Shown: positions 35,520 to 43,945, counted from the first letter of the stretch. The stretch is 64,000 nucleotides of DNA from Polyangium jinanense (GCF_028435365.1 NZ_JAGTJJ010000035.1:1-64000), one strand, 5' to 3'. Numbers and translations: made by a program. The notes: generated from the sequence alone by a model not told the origin.

Positions 35520-37219
35520 GTGGGGAGTGGGCACGCGAATGTGGCGAGGCGATGGTCGTGTCCATCGCTCCGGACGTATGCCTCACGCCGGTTGGCAACA
35601 CAATGATGCCGGTGCCGTACATGATCATCGCGCGGCTCGAAAATGCCGAAGGCACAGACCCGAAGCACCTCGTCTGCGGAAAACCTGCTTTCACCACGGG
35701 GAGCCGCATTCCGCACGTGGAGGGCAATGAGGCCGGGACGGGCGGTGGGCTCATCTCGGGCGTCAATCGAGGTTACTGCCGGGCCGTTGAGCATAGCTCG
35801 ACGTTCATGTCGGGCGACCATTGGCTCGTCCGCGAGGGGGACCTTTTTGCCATGAATTGCGCGGGGCCCGATGGACCCGCGAACACGTACGGTCGGCTTG
35901 TGATAACAAACGAGGTGGCCTCCGCGCCGGGCGTGAGTTTGTCGAAGAGCACGAATACGGTCGTGGATCCGGCGACGGGCGTGGTCACGAGCGAGACGAG
36001 CGAGACACGCGAGGACCCGGAGACGGGCGCGATCACGGAAGTGCGCGAGCGGACGGTGCTCGATCCGGCGACGCAGCGCGTGGAAGTGCAGCGGGTCGAG
36101 ATCACGACGAACCCCGACGGGTCGAAGACGTACAAAGCGAGCGCGGGGGCGTTCGATCCGGCGAGCCAGCAATACGAATGGAAGACGTCCACGGGGAGTT
36201 TGCCCGAGGCGGAGGTGGACCCGGACGAGGTGTCGATCGACGAGAACGGGCGGCTCTACCTCGGCGACGACGGGGAGGGGTTCGTCCCGTCCGATGAGCT
36301 GGACCGGGCCGACGAGATCGCCGATGATGACCCGGAGGTTTTGGCGGACCCCGACGTCAAGGCCGCGCTGGAGGAGGAGGCGGCGTGCAAGGCGGAGCTG
36401 GACAAGACGAACGAGGCGATTGCGTGGGAGGGGTTCAAGGCCGGCGTGGACGTCGCCGGGATCGTGGACCCTACGCCGGTCGCGGACCTCACCGGCGCGG
36501 CGCTGGCCCTGGCAGACGGGGACTGGCTCGGAGCGGGGATCTCGGTTGTCTCGGCGGCGGCGCCGTACGTCGGGGATCTCGCGGGGAAGGGAATCAAGGC
36601 GGCGCGGGCGGCGAAGGCGCTGGCGAAGCTGGATCGGTTGCTGCTGAAGTGGCAAGCGCACCTCGCGAATGCGGCGGCGGCGGTGCGGAAAGCGAAGCAG
36701 GCAGCGAAGAAGCGGATCGCGAGGAAGAAGGGAGGTGGGGTCGGAGGGATCCGGACGGCGCCTAAGAATCCCGGGGATGGGGGGTTCGCTCCCGGTGGTG
36801 GTGGGGGCCGGAAGGGGGGCGAGACCGGCGGAAACGGGGGCGGCCCGAAGAAGCCGCGGAGGCCGCATCAGCCGGACCGGGCGAAGTGGGAGCAGAACGG
36901 CGGAACGGTGCGGGACAATCCCGACGGGACGACGACGTTCAGGCGGAAAGATGGGGTGGAGGTTACGTATGATAAAGATGGGTTCCCGGATTTTACCCGG
37001 TACAAGCATCCGGAGGTGAAGGATGTGGAGATTGAGTTTACGGGGAGCTACGACAAGGACTTTGCCCGCGCCGACGAAGCCGCAGGAATCACAAAGAAGA
37101 AGAGGAAGACTGAAGAGTACACGTGGCATCACCATCAAGACGGGAAAACGATGCAGTTGATCAAGAAGGATGTTCATCGAGAATTCTTTCACACCGGCGG
37201 CATGTCGGGAGCACAATAG
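35516..37219 (+). CDS. PAAR-like (DUF4150) type VI effector with C-terminal WHH-type nuclease
   Basis: 567 aa. The N-terminus (1-~150) is a DUF4150/PAAR-like tip domain (SIAPDVCLTPVGNTMMPVPY, VNRGYCRAVEHSSTFMSGD). An acidic Thr/Glu repeat region follows (~150-280). A hydrophobic pre-toxin segment (~315-380) starts VDPTPVADLTGAALAL and continues DWLGAGISVVSAAAPYVGDL. A basic Gly/Pro linker leads to the toxin end (~480-567). The toxin ends TWHHHQDGKTMQLIKKDVH and then HTGG, the histidine arrangement of the WHH/GHH/LHH group of HNH nucleases, which cut DNA in a target cell. The cognate immunity gene follows 12 bp later. Confidence 0.9.
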   Translation: MSGEWARECGEAMVVSIAPDVCLTPVGNTMMPVPYMIIARLENAEGTDPKHLVCGKPAFTTGSRIPHVEGNEAGTGGGLISGVNRGYCRAVEHSSTFMSGDHWLVREGDLFAMNCAGPDGPANTYGRLVITNEVASAPGVSLSKSTNTVVDPATGVVTSETSETREDPETGAITEVRERTVLDPATQRVEVQRVEITTNPDGSKTYKASAGAFDPASQQYEWKTSTGSLPEAEVDPDEVSIDENGRLYLGDDGEGFVPSDELDRADEIADDDPEVLADPDVKAALEEEAACKAELDKTNEAIAWEGFKAGVDVAGIVDPTPVADLTGAALALADGDWLGAGISVVSAAAPYVGDLAGKGIKAARAAKALAKLDRLLLKWQAHLANAAAAVRKAKQAAKKRIARKKGGGVGGIRTAPKNPGDGGFAPGGGGGRKGGETGGNGGGPKKPRRPHQPDRAKWEQNGGTVRDNPDGTTTFRRKDGVEVTYDKDGFPDFTRYKHPEVKDVEIEFTGSYDKDFARADEAAGITKKKRKTEEYTWHHHQDGKTMQLIKKDVHREFFHTGGMSGAQ

Positions 37220-37231
37220 GAGACAGAGGCC

Positions 37232-37714
37232 ATGCGAATGGAGACCGAAAACCCCCATGGTGCCACTTCCCCCGAGGAAATCGCTGGCTTTCAAGCGCGC
37301 TGGAGCGTGGTGCTCCCTGCCGAATACAGGGAGTTTCTTCTCAAGTCGAATGGCGGATGGCCGGAACCGGATACGTTCGTGGTTCCAGGATGGCACGGCC
37401 AGGCGTCTATGCTAGACGCGTTTTTTGGTATCCATCACGGCAGAGAGACCGAGCGACTAGATCGCGCAATGGAGGTGTACGATGCGCGCATCCCAGGCGA
37501 TCTGATCCCCATCGCCGACGACGCAGGCGGGAATGTCGTCTGCATTGGCTGGAAAGGCAAACGTCGGGGAAAGATCTACTTCTGGGATCACGAAGACGAG
37601 CTTGACGAGCAAGGTTTGAGCCGGCAGGACTACCGAAACGTGTACCTGCTCGCGAACAGCCTGACGGAGTTCTTGAACAATCTCCGGGAAGAGGACGACG
37701 ACCAATGCGAATAG
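37232..37714 (+). CDS. SUKH (SMI1/KNR4) family immunity protein
   Basis: 160 aa, soluble and acidic. ATSPEEIAGFQARWSVVLP then EYREFLLKSNGGWPEPD is the SUKH signature, followed by DLIPIADDAGGNVVCIGW and the tail GKIYFWDHEDE. SUKH proteins neutralise many nuclease toxins by direct binding. Position right after the WHH nuclease effector, with an AGGAGA ribosome site, makes it the cognate immunity protein. Confidence 0.92.
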   Translation: MRMETENPHGATSPEEIAGFQARWSVVLPAEYREFLLKSNGGWPEPDTFVVPGWHGQASMLDAFFGIHHGRETERLDRAMEVYDARIPGDLIPIADDAGGNVVCIGWKGKRRGKIYFWDHEDELDEQGLSRQDYRNVYLLANSLTEFLNNLREEDDDQCE

Positions 37715-37742
37715 GTGCCCACTCGAATATCGGAACAGCCCA

Positions 37743-38480
37743 ATGCCCGACACATTGATACCGCCCACCGCCGCTGACACCCCGACCCTCTACCCCTCGG
37801 AACCTGAGCCCGACGCGTCGCCGTGGCTCACGTGGGTCCCAGCGCCCGATTATTGGAACGCCGCCCCCACGATGTTCCTCCCGCCTCCAAAGCCGGCGCC
37901 TCCCGTGCCGATCCCGGAGGGCGTCATCCTGATCCCGACGGAGCTGCTACCGCCGCCCGTCCTCGAACATGCTCCCCGTGCGCCGTCCGCGATCCCGCCG
38001 CCGCAGCTCGTCAGCCCTGTCGCGGACGTTCCCGCTTCGGAGCCGCTCCCCGCATCCATCCCTGGCCCTGCGCCCGCGGTTTCTGCCGCCATGGTGCCCA
38101 CGCCGCTCCCGCTCGACGTCTTACCCCTCGAACGGTGTGCCCGGCTCGACGCGGCCCTTGCGCTCGACCCCGCGGCGGAGCCGAGTATCCTCGAACAGCA
38201 TCACCTCGACCCCGGGACGTGGCGCGCGCTCCGCCAGCACTGGCAAGGCGCGCTCCGGGCCGCGCTCCGCGTCGGCGATCCCAGCCTTCTCCGCGCGTAC
38301 GACGACGCCTTCGTCACAGAGCTGGAGAGCATTCGCGGAGCCATCACGCCGGAGCAACACGCGGGCGTGACGCACGCCAGCGAGCGGGGCACGCGGGCCG
38401 AAGCGCTCGCCATGCTTGGCTTGCCTGCCGTCGCCGTCCTGCCCTTGGAGCGCGTCCTGCTACGCCGTCGAGCGAACTAA
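37743..38480 (+). CDS. Proline-rich protein of the type VI module
   Basis: 245 aa. Residues 1-~125 are a Pro/Ala-rich unstructured region (VPAPDYWNAAPTMFLPPPKP). The C-terminal half is helical (ERCARLDAALALDPAAEPSI, then WRALRQHWQGALRAALRVGD and HASERGTRAEALAMLGLPA). No signal peptide. It follows the immunity gene by 28 bp on the same strand. I have no firm family; an accessory adaptor or chaperone for the spike module is inference. Confidence 0.65.
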   Translation: MPDTLIPPTAADTPTLYPSEPEPDASPWLTWVPAPDYWNAAPTMFLPPPKPAPPVPIPEGVILIPTELLPPPVLEHAPRAPSAIPPPQLVSPVADVPASEPLPASIPGPAPAVSAAMVPTPLPLDVLPLERCARLDAALALDPAAEPSILEQHHLDPGTWRALRQHWQGALRAALRVGDPSLLRAYDDAFVTELESIRGAITPEQHAGVTHASERGTRAEALAMLGLPAVAVLPLERVLLRRRAN

Positions 38481-38524
38481 CAGAAAGGACGGAGCCGTGT
38501 GTGTGCGCGGCCCCGCGCGGGGGA

Positions 38525-38561
38525 GGTGTTGCCCCGACGCACCCGATCCGTGTAGGATGCG
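38525..38561 (+). promoter_or_regulatory. Putative promoter box, first copy of a 37-bp repeat
   Basis: GGTGTTGCCCCGACGCACC at the start and GATCCGTGTAGGATGCG at the end match 39363-39399 with two mismatches. It reads as a sigma-70-like pair: TTGCCC (38529-38534), 18-bp spacer, TAGGAT (38553-38558). It stands 72 bp before the start of the 38630 lipoprotein gene. Confidence 0.55.
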
Positions 38562-38629
38562 CGGAGAGTCGACGATCGGGATCCAGGCGGAACGGGATGC
38601 GTGGTCGTCGCTAAAATCGGGAGTCGTTC

Positions 38630-39304
38630 ATGCGGATGTTGATAGCTCTGGTTTCATGTCTCAGCCTTGGCGCATTCGTCGCCTGTTCTCCAGAGCGCGT
38701 CTGCGCCCCTGGATCGACGCAGCCGTGCCTTTGTGCAGAGGGGCCTCGCGGTGTTCAGTCCTGCGCATCTGACGGTGCACGTTGGGAGCCATGCGCCTGC
38801 TCGGCAGGGGGGACCGCTCCCGCAAATGCAGGCGCCAAAGTGGCAGATGCAGTTCCTCAGCCTCAGCAGCCGGCGGTGGCAAACCCCGGAGCAGTGGTGC
38901 AAGCACCGGCGAGAGCCGAAGAACCGGTAGGCCCGCAGCCGTACACCATCACGATTGTCTCTGCGGACTTGGTGCCCTCTAAACCCGATGGGCGTCCCTG
39001 GGATGCGGGCGACGGTCCACCGGATCCGGTTGTCGTCGTTTCGGTCAAGGGAGCGGGGGTCGGCACTGTCAGGACGACCAAAAAGCAGGACAGCATAGCA
39101 CCCGTTTGGCGAGAGTCGGGCCAAGTAACAATCAACCGGGGCGATCACCTCTCAATATCTATCATTGATAAGGATCTCGCGGACGACGACTTCATTGCGG
39201 GTTGGGACATGGAGTTTTCCCGCCCTGGTAGGCAACGCTTGGCCGATCCCACTCATTCAGTGAACGAGCTGATCTTTGATATTGCCTCTGCCGATGCCAA
39301 GTAG
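38630..39304 (+). CDS. Lipoprotein with C-terminal C2-like domain
   Basis: 224 aa. A lipobox (SLGAFVACS, Cys19) and a short Cys-rich part (CAPGSTQPCLCAEG, WEPCACSAGG) resemble the small disulfide module common in myxobacterial lipoproteins. After a Pro/Ala linker, the C-terminal domain (~105-224) begins QPYTITIVSADLVPSKPDG and continues DPVVVVSVKG, APVWRESGQVTINRG and LSISIIDKDLADDDFI. That is the order of strands and Asp-loops of a C2-like, possibly calcium-binding, domain. A promoter box lies upstream. Confidence 0.78.
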   Translation: MRMLIALVSCLSLGAFVACSPERVCAPGSTQPCLCAEGPRGVQSCASDGARWEPCACSAGGTAPANAGAKVADAVPQPQQPAVANPGAVVQAPARAEEPVGPQPYTITIVSADLVPSKPDGRPWDAGDGPPDPVVVVSVKGAGVGTVRTTKKQDSIAPVWRESGQVTINRGDHLSISIIDKDLADDDFIAGWDMEFSRPGRQRLADPTHSVNELIFDIASADAK

Positions 39305-39362
39305 GAACACATGAACCGGACAGAAGTGGAACGGCGTGCGTAATCGCACGGTTTCGAGGTGG

Positions 39363-39399
39363 GGTGTTGCCCCGACGCACCTGATCCGTGTACGATGCG
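39363..39399 (+). promoter_or_regulatory. Putative promoter box, second copy of the 37-bp repeat
   Basis: TTGCCC (39367-39372), 18-bp spacer, TACGAT (39391-39396). The ATG of the next gene is at 39406, so a start site 7-9 bases after the -10 would give a leader of three bases or fewer, i.e. a nearly leaderless transcript. Confidence 0.55.
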
Positions 39400-39405
39400 T
39401 GGCAA

Positions 39406-40686
39406 ATGGCGCGCTGGTCGGTTGTGGTTGCTGCCCTCTCGGGCTCTCTCCTAGCGGCGGCGGCATCTCACGCTGACGAGGCCACGCCGCGCCCCGCAGT
39501 CGGGCGCCCGACTGGCCCAGACACGACACCTCCCCCTGATCCTGCGGCCGTTGATGCGGCGGTGTCCGCTCTGGTCAAACTCGCGGACAACGCGCGGAAG
39601 CAGGGCCGGTGGACGGATGCAGAGCTCGGCTATCGCGAGGCGTTGAAGCTCCGGAATGACGCGACGGTCGTCGGGCGGCTGGGCCTCACCCTCGTAGCCG
39701 CGGGACAACCTGCCCGCGGCGCGCGGAACCTCCTGGAAGCCGTCGAACGCGGCGGGGGCGTGGGGCCGGAGAACGAGGAGTTTTTCAAGGTATTCAAGCG
39801 GATCCGGCCTACCGTTTGTCTGCTGTACGTGAAGGGGAACGTCAACGACGCGGTCGTGTCCATCGACGGCGGGCCATTCCACAAAGAGGGCGGAGTCCAG
39901 TTCAAGCTGTTCGTGGCCCCCGGCAAGCATGTGCTCGAAGGGAAGTCCGAGGAGCGAGGCGTTGCCCGTGCCGAGCGCACCTGTCCCGAGGGCGGCGAGG
40001 CGACGACGGTGCTCTCGTGGCATTGGCCGGATGGTCTGCCCACGAAGCCGGAGCGGCTTTTCAGGCATCGAAGGAAGGGCGAGGTGATACCGGGCCTGGA
40101 CGATGCGAGGCCCGCGGACATTCCGCGCGAGGAGGACGAGCCCCCGCCGCGGAAGCCGATCTTCGGGGGAGTCGCGGGGGACGAGAGACCCAAGCCGAAG
40201 CGCGGATCGGTGGGTGGGGGCGTCGCAGTCGTGTCGGGGGTCGCGACGTGGGCGCCGGCGGTGGGCGTTGCGCTGCATGGGAGCGTGCGGCCGATCGAGG
40301 TGCTTTCGATTGATCTCGATGCACGTGCTGCGTGGCTCACGTCGGGCATCGCTGGCGAGCCGATCAGCGGGATGACAGCCGGCGGACTTCTCAGCGTTTG
40401 CGGCCACTGGCGGTGGCTTTTCGGATGCGCCACGGGTTATCTCGGGTTGATCGCCGTCGACTTCGATGAGGCCAGATACGAGGGACGGTCTTATGTCTTC
40501 TTCACACCGGGGTTAGGCGGCCGTGTAGGGGCTCGGATCCCTATTGGTGACGCATTCGCCATTCGTGTGGCGGCAGATGTTGTCGGACTTAATGGTGGAA
40601 TTCGTGTGGCTGTCGATCAAGAGACGGTAGCGGATCATCCGCCGGTCATGATTGGTGGTAGTGTAATGGGAACATGGGAGTTTTGA
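39406..40686 (+). CDS. TPR protein with PEGA-like and outer-membrane-barrel-like C-terminus
   Basis: 426 aa from ATG 39406 (a GTG at 39388 overlaps the promoter box and would spoil the signal peptide). A signal peptide (~1-24) precedes TPR-like helices (~40-125: DNARKQGRWTDAELGYREAL). A PEGA-like strand domain follows (NDAVVSIDGGPFHKEGGVQF), then a Pro/Arg linker and ~160 residues of alternating aromatic strands (SVGGGVAVVSGVATWAPAVG to SVMGTWEF), ending in Phe, as outer-membrane barrels do. Likely a periplasmic-to-outer-membrane protein. Its stop is directly followed by the next ATG at 40688. Confidence 0.75.
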   Translation: MARWSVVVAALSGSLLAAAASHADEATPRPAVGRPTGPDTTPPPDPAAVDAAVSALVKLADNARKQGRWTDAELGYREALKLRNDATVVGRLGLTLVAAGQPARGARNLLEAVERGGGVGPENEEFFKVFKRIRPTVCLLYVKGNVNDAVVSIDGGPFHKEGGVQFKLFVAPGKHVLEGKSEERGVARAERTCPEGGEATTVLSWHWPDGLPTKPERLFRHRRKGEVIPGLDDARPADIPREEDEPPPRKPIFGGVAGDERPKPKRGSVGGGVAVVSGVATWAPAVGVALHGSVRPIEVLSIDLDARAAWLTSGIAGEPISGMTAGGLLSVCGHWRWLFGCATGYLGLIAVDFDEARYEGRSYVFFTPGLGGRVGARIPIGDAFAIRVAADVVGLNGGIRVAVDQETVADHPPVMIGGSVMGTWEF

Positions 40687-40687
40687 A

Positions 40688-41845
40688 ATGGACCATCGGC
40701 GCTCATTTTTTGTCAAGCTGGGCTTCACCACTCTGGTCACGTTAGGCGGTAGTCTCGTCGCCATCGAGGGATGCACCGGGGAACCGCATTACGCCGCAGA
40801 CCGTTGCGCCGAAGATCCGCTATACCCGGGTGGTCGCTGCCCCGACGATGACTCCGATGCGGGGTCGGACGCCGACGCCGAGCCTCCAGAATGCCCCGGT
40901 CGCTGCGTGCCGTTCCCCGAGGGACCCGATGCGCTGCTCTGGAGTCGATGGCCCGATCTCCTGCTGCCTGCGTCGGCCAAGGACCCGGAGCAGAGTTGCC
41001 CCGCGGATCTGACGCTGCAATTCGTGGGTTTTTCAGAGCTGATCGCGCCCCCCGCGTCGTGTGACATCTGCGAGTGCGAGCAGTCCGAAGGAACCTGCAC
41101 GGACCTCCCCACGGACATCCAGCTCCGCGCCGGCTCGTGCAATGATCCGAACGCCGCCGCCTTGCCGTTCGGGGGGCCGTCGGGCTGGGACGGGAGCTGC
41201 ACGAGCGTGAACGGGATCGCCGTCGGTGCGACGTGCCCGGAGGGAAGCGCGACGCTCTGCGCGCAGTCCGTGGCGGTGGGCCCATTGCCAGGGCCGACCA
41301 GCGAAGCCTGCGCGGTCACCACGCAAACGGTCCCCGCGTTCTGGAAGGATACGGGATGGAAACAGCGTTGGATCGCGTGCCGCGGAAACGTCGACGAGCT
41401 GCGCTGCGGGGACGGCAAGGCATGCGCGCCGGATCGTCCGCTGCCCTTTCTCCAGTGCGTGTGGCGTACCGGGAAGCACATGCAATGCCCGACGAATTAC
41501 CAGGACGGTCCGCACGTGCTGTATCCCGAGCTGGCCGTCAATGATGGCCGGGAATGCACCAAGTGCGAATGCGGTCCGCCGGTCGGGAGCGCGTGCCTCG
41601 CTACCATCCGATTTTACGACGATGCGTCATGCATGTCCGAGTTCCCTGGGGACACACTCGCCTCCTACGGCGACCAGTGCAGCAATATCTATCCTGCCGG
41701 CCGAGCCATCGGGGCCAAGGCCATCACGGACCTCCACTACGTCGGCGGTGCATGCCTCGCGAGCGGCGGCGAGCCGATCGGTGAGGCCACGCTTGACGAC
41801 GCCCAGGCGGTCACCTTCTGCTGTTATCCCCCCTTCGACTCCTGA
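40688..41845 (+). CDS. Cysteine-rich secreted protein
   Basis: 385 aa. The N-terminal signal (LGFTTLVTLGGSLVAIEGC) has a lipobox-like EGC. A short Asp-rich linker (DDDSDAGSDADAEPPEC) leads to a large domain with ~30 cysteines in patterns such as CDICECEQSEGTC and CTKCECGPPVGSAC, ending VTFCCYPP. Secreted, heavily disulfide-bonded; family not recognised, though similar cysteine-rich lipoproteins are frequent in these bacteria. It starts 1 bp after the stop of the TPR gene and is followed 3 bp later by the sigma-factor gene, so these form an operon. Confidence 0.78.
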   Translation: MDHRRSFFVKLGFTTLVTLGGSLVAIEGCTGEPHYAADRCAEDPLYPGGRCPDDDSDAGSDADAEPPECPGRCVPFPEGPDALLWSRWPDLLLPASAKDPEQSCPADLTLQFVGFSELIAPPASCDICECEQSEGTCTDLPTDIQLRAGSCNDPNAAALPFGGPSGWDGSCTSVNGIAVGATCPEGSATLCAQSVAVGPLPGPTSEACAVTTQTVPAFWKDTGWKQRWIACRGNVDELRCGDGKACAPDRPLPFLQCVWRTGKHMQCPTNYQDGPHVLYPELAVNDGRECTKCECGPPVGSACLATIRFYDDASCMSEFPGDTLASYGDQCSNIYPAGRAIGAKAITDLHYVGGACLASGGEPIGEATLDDAQAVTFCCYPPFDS

Positions 41846-41848
41846 TAC

Positions 41849-42952
41849 ATGATGCCGCCTGCCGAAGCCTCCCCGAACCGACCGGCGAAAAAAGTGGGGA
41901 TCCGTTTGCCCCCGGGGTCACTACTAGGAGGCATGACAGGATCCAGGACGACGTCGATGCTCGACGCGCTCCCGACGTTTCGCGGGAAGATCATGAAATG
42001 GCTCGCCAAGTTCGGCGTTCCTCCCGAGGACGTCGAGGACCTCACCCAGGAGGTCCTCAGCGCAGCCGTTCGGTACAGCGAAAGCTTCGATCCGACCAAG
42101 CCGCTGAGCCCATGGCTTCGGAGGATCGCGCGAAACATCGCGATCCAGTACTTCAAGGCAAAGGGGGACTGGGCTTCCACAGAGGCTGTGGAGGAGCCCG
42201 CGGCGCAGAGCGAGACGCCGGAGCGAGACGCGTTCGACAGGGAGATGGTGCGCACGCTGGCCGAGGTCTTCGAGGAGCTGACCCCCGCGGAGCGGGAGCT
42301 GCTGACACTGCGCTTCCGCGACGAGCGGTCGACCAAGGATATCGCCGCGCTGCTTTCCATCCCGGAGCCCACCGTCAAATCTCGCATCCAGCGAACGCTG
42401 GATCGCTGCTTCGAAGGCTTCCGGGCTCGGGGCGTCGAGGATCGCCCGGGCTCCCTTCTCGTGCCGCTCCTCTTCGCGAGCCGTCAGGAGGAGAGGACCG
42501 GAGGCGGCTCCTCGAACGGCGTGGGCTTCATGGGCGCGCCGCCGGCGCCTTCGGCCCCGCCGCTCTCGTGGTGGCGCCGTGTGCTGACGTCGCGCGTGAC
42601 GGCATTCGTTGCGGGCGGCGTCGCCGTGTACCTCCTTCTACAGGCTCGGCAGCCCCCCGAACTCGCCGCTTGCATGATGTGGCTCCGCGCGTTCCCGGTG
42701 CCCACCGAGGGGGCCTGCGCCGCGCCGGCCGGCGGCGCCGAGCTGCGCGACGAGCTGCCGGTGCGCGGCGCCGCGCGCGACGGCAAGAGGCCGCGCAAGG
42801 CAAGCGCCGCGGGCACACAAGTGGCAGCGCAGGTAGCGGCATCGGAGCCGCTCACGGACTTTGCCGACGTTGAAGGGGTCGACACGGGGGACATCGTGCC
42901 GGACGACCGCTACGACCTCGAACCCATGATCGACTTCGGAGCCGAGAGGTAG
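41849..42952 (+). CDS. ECF-type RNA polymerase sigma factor with C-terminal membrane anchor
   Basis: 367 aa from ATG 41849 (a later ATG at 41933 is possible, but its AGGAGG is only one base away). Region 2 is DVEDLTQEVLSAAVRYSESF and then PWLRRIARNIAIQYFKAK. Region 4 has LTPAERELLTLRFRDERSTK and AALLSIPEPTVKSRIQRTL. A membrane helix near residues 248-266 (VTAFVAGGVAVYLLLQA) and ~100 residues beyond follow. Ordinary ECF factors are ~180-200 aa and cytosolic. The sigma domain would be on the cytoplasmic side and the C-terminal tail outside, suggesting activation by release or by a signal sensed across the membrane. It is the last gene of the 39406-42952 operon; no anti-sigma factor is adjacent. 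Confidence 0.85.
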   Translation: MMPPAEASPNRPAKKVGIRLPPGSLLGGMTGSRTTSMLDALPTFRGKIMKWLAKFGVPPEDVEDLTQEVLSAAVRYSESFDPTKPLSPWLRRIARNIAIQYFKAKGDWASTEAVEEPAAQSETPERDAFDREMVRTLAEVFEELTPAERELLTLRFRDERSTKDIAALLSIPEPTVKSRIQRTLDRCFEGFRARGVEDRPGSLLVPLLFASRQEERTGGGSSNGVGFMGAPPAPSAPPLSWWRRVLTSRVTAFVAGGVAVYLLLQARQPPELAACMMWLRAFPVPTEGACAAPAGGAELRDELPVRGAARDGKRPRKASAAGTQVAAQVAASEPLTDFADVEGVDTGDIVPDDRYDLEPMIDFGAER

Positions 42953-43034
42953 GACAAGGTCTTACCAATTTCGCGGGATCCGTCATCCGGTCGGTCCCGG
43001 TCCCACTATCAGGAAGCGAGACTCAGACGAACAC

Positions 43035-43056
43035 GGCGCCGCGACGCAGCGGCGCC
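43035..43056 (+). terminator. Possible terminator after the sigma-factor gene
   Basis: GGCGCCGC (43035-43042) pairs perfectly with GCGGCGCC (43049-43056) across the loop GACGCA, 82 bp after the stop. Downstream is GCGCTCGGATTTG, a short T-run only, so termination is uncertain. Confidence 0.35.
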
Positions 43057-43085
43057 GCGCTCGGATTTGTCCGATCGTCGCTCGT

Positions 43086-43180
43086 AGACGGGGCGCCTTT
43101 CGCTGCGCACCCCGACTGCGTCATGTACCGGATGGCCAGGTTCCGAAAAGGGAGCGGTGCGCGTGAAAGGCGCCCCGTCT
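43086..43180. repeat. Inverted repeat with 16-bp perfect arms
   Basis: AGACGGGGCGCCTTTC (43086-43101) is the exact reverse complement of GAAAGGCGCCCCGTCT (43165-43180); inner CGCAC/GTGCG pairs extend the stem. The 63-bp centre has no repeat. It may be a small mobile element or a regulatory hairpin; it lies 120 bp before the 43304 gene. Confidence 0.8.
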
Positions 43181-43303
43181 TCGGGCGACGACCATTTCAA
43201 ACAACGACCTCCAGGAGGGGACGATGGGGAGTGGTTCTCTGGGCGAGCAATTACCTCCCTTATCGCCCCCTCCTGGGGGTCGTGTCCTACGGCTTGGAGG
43301 CCC

Positions 43304-43930
43304 ATGGATACCTTGCGGGACATCGACGACGACGCAGCAACGACGGTCATGGACCGTCCAGCGCTTCCGCCGCAGAGCGGACCCCGCGTGAGCGCGGCCC
43401 ATCCCGAGCCGCCGCGGGATACCATCGCGGACCCGCCCTCCGTGTGGAGCCGCGCCCGTGCTATCGCGGGCGCCGTGCTGTGCGATTGGAGCGAGCGCGT
43501 TCGCAGGGCGCGTCTTTCGGATCGCCTCCCACCGCTTCCTCCGCCACGCTCCGCGAGGGCAACGCGGGTCTCGGCGGGCGTCGTTGGTCACGACGAACGT
43601 GGGGAGCTCCTCTTGCTCGAAATCATGCGCGCGGCCCCGGCCTACCAGCGCGCCGCCGTCTATGTCGCGAACTACGCGACCGCGCTCCGCAAGCACGGGA
43701 GCGAGGCATACGCCGAAGGGGTCGTCCATTACGCGCTGTCTCGCATGCGGGCGGATGCCGATGGGTTCGTCTCGTTTACGCGGCTGCGTGACATCCTGTG
43801 CGACATGTCGGGCTCCGGAACGCTCGTGCCGGCACTGCTTCGCCTGGAGGAGGCCGGCGTTATCGCCATCACGAGGACTCAGGAAGCGCCACCCCTGCCC
43901 GATCGCGTTCAGCTCCGAATCCCCCTGTGA
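43304..43930 (+). CDS. Hypothetical protein with C-terminal winged-helix-like region
   Basis: 208 aa from ATG 43304, chosen for its TTGGAGG site (an earlier ATG at 43157 lacks one). The first ~95 residues are low in structure (MDTLRDIDDDAATTVMD). The rest is helical (LEIMRAAPAYQRAAVYVANY) and ends in a helix-helix-strand pattern (FTRLRDILCDMSGSG, then LLRLEEAGVIAITRTQ) that looks like a winged helix. No partner is known; it precedes another orphan gene by 15 bp. Confidence 0.62.
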   Translation: MDTLRDIDDDAATTVMDRPALPPQSGPRVSAAHPEPPRDTIADPPSVWSRARAIAGAVLCDWSERVRRARLSDRLPPLPPPRSARATRVSAGVVGHDERGELLLLEIMRAAPAYQRAAVYVANYATALRKHGSEAYAEGVVHYALSRMRADADGFVSFTRLRDILCDMSGSGTLVPALLRLEEAGVIAITRTQEAPPLPDRVQLRIPL

Positions 43931-43945
43931 GGGAATGCGAAAATC

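Larger units (their letters stand above)
42953..43303. other. Intergenic region with hairpins
   Basis: 351 bp. It contains a GC hairpin (43035-43056) and a long inverted repeat (43086-43180), listed separately, and the ribosome site TTGGAGG for the next gene. No gene found. Confidence 0.5.

Noticed and set aside
38511..38522. CCCCGCGCGGGG as a terminator of the type VI operon
   Set aside because: A self-palindrome with no loop and no following T-run; it cannot form a normal terminator hairpin.
39388..39405. GTG 39388 as start of the TPR gene
   Set aside because: It lies inside the promoter box and adds MYDAWQ before an otherwise clean signal peptide starting at ATG 39406.
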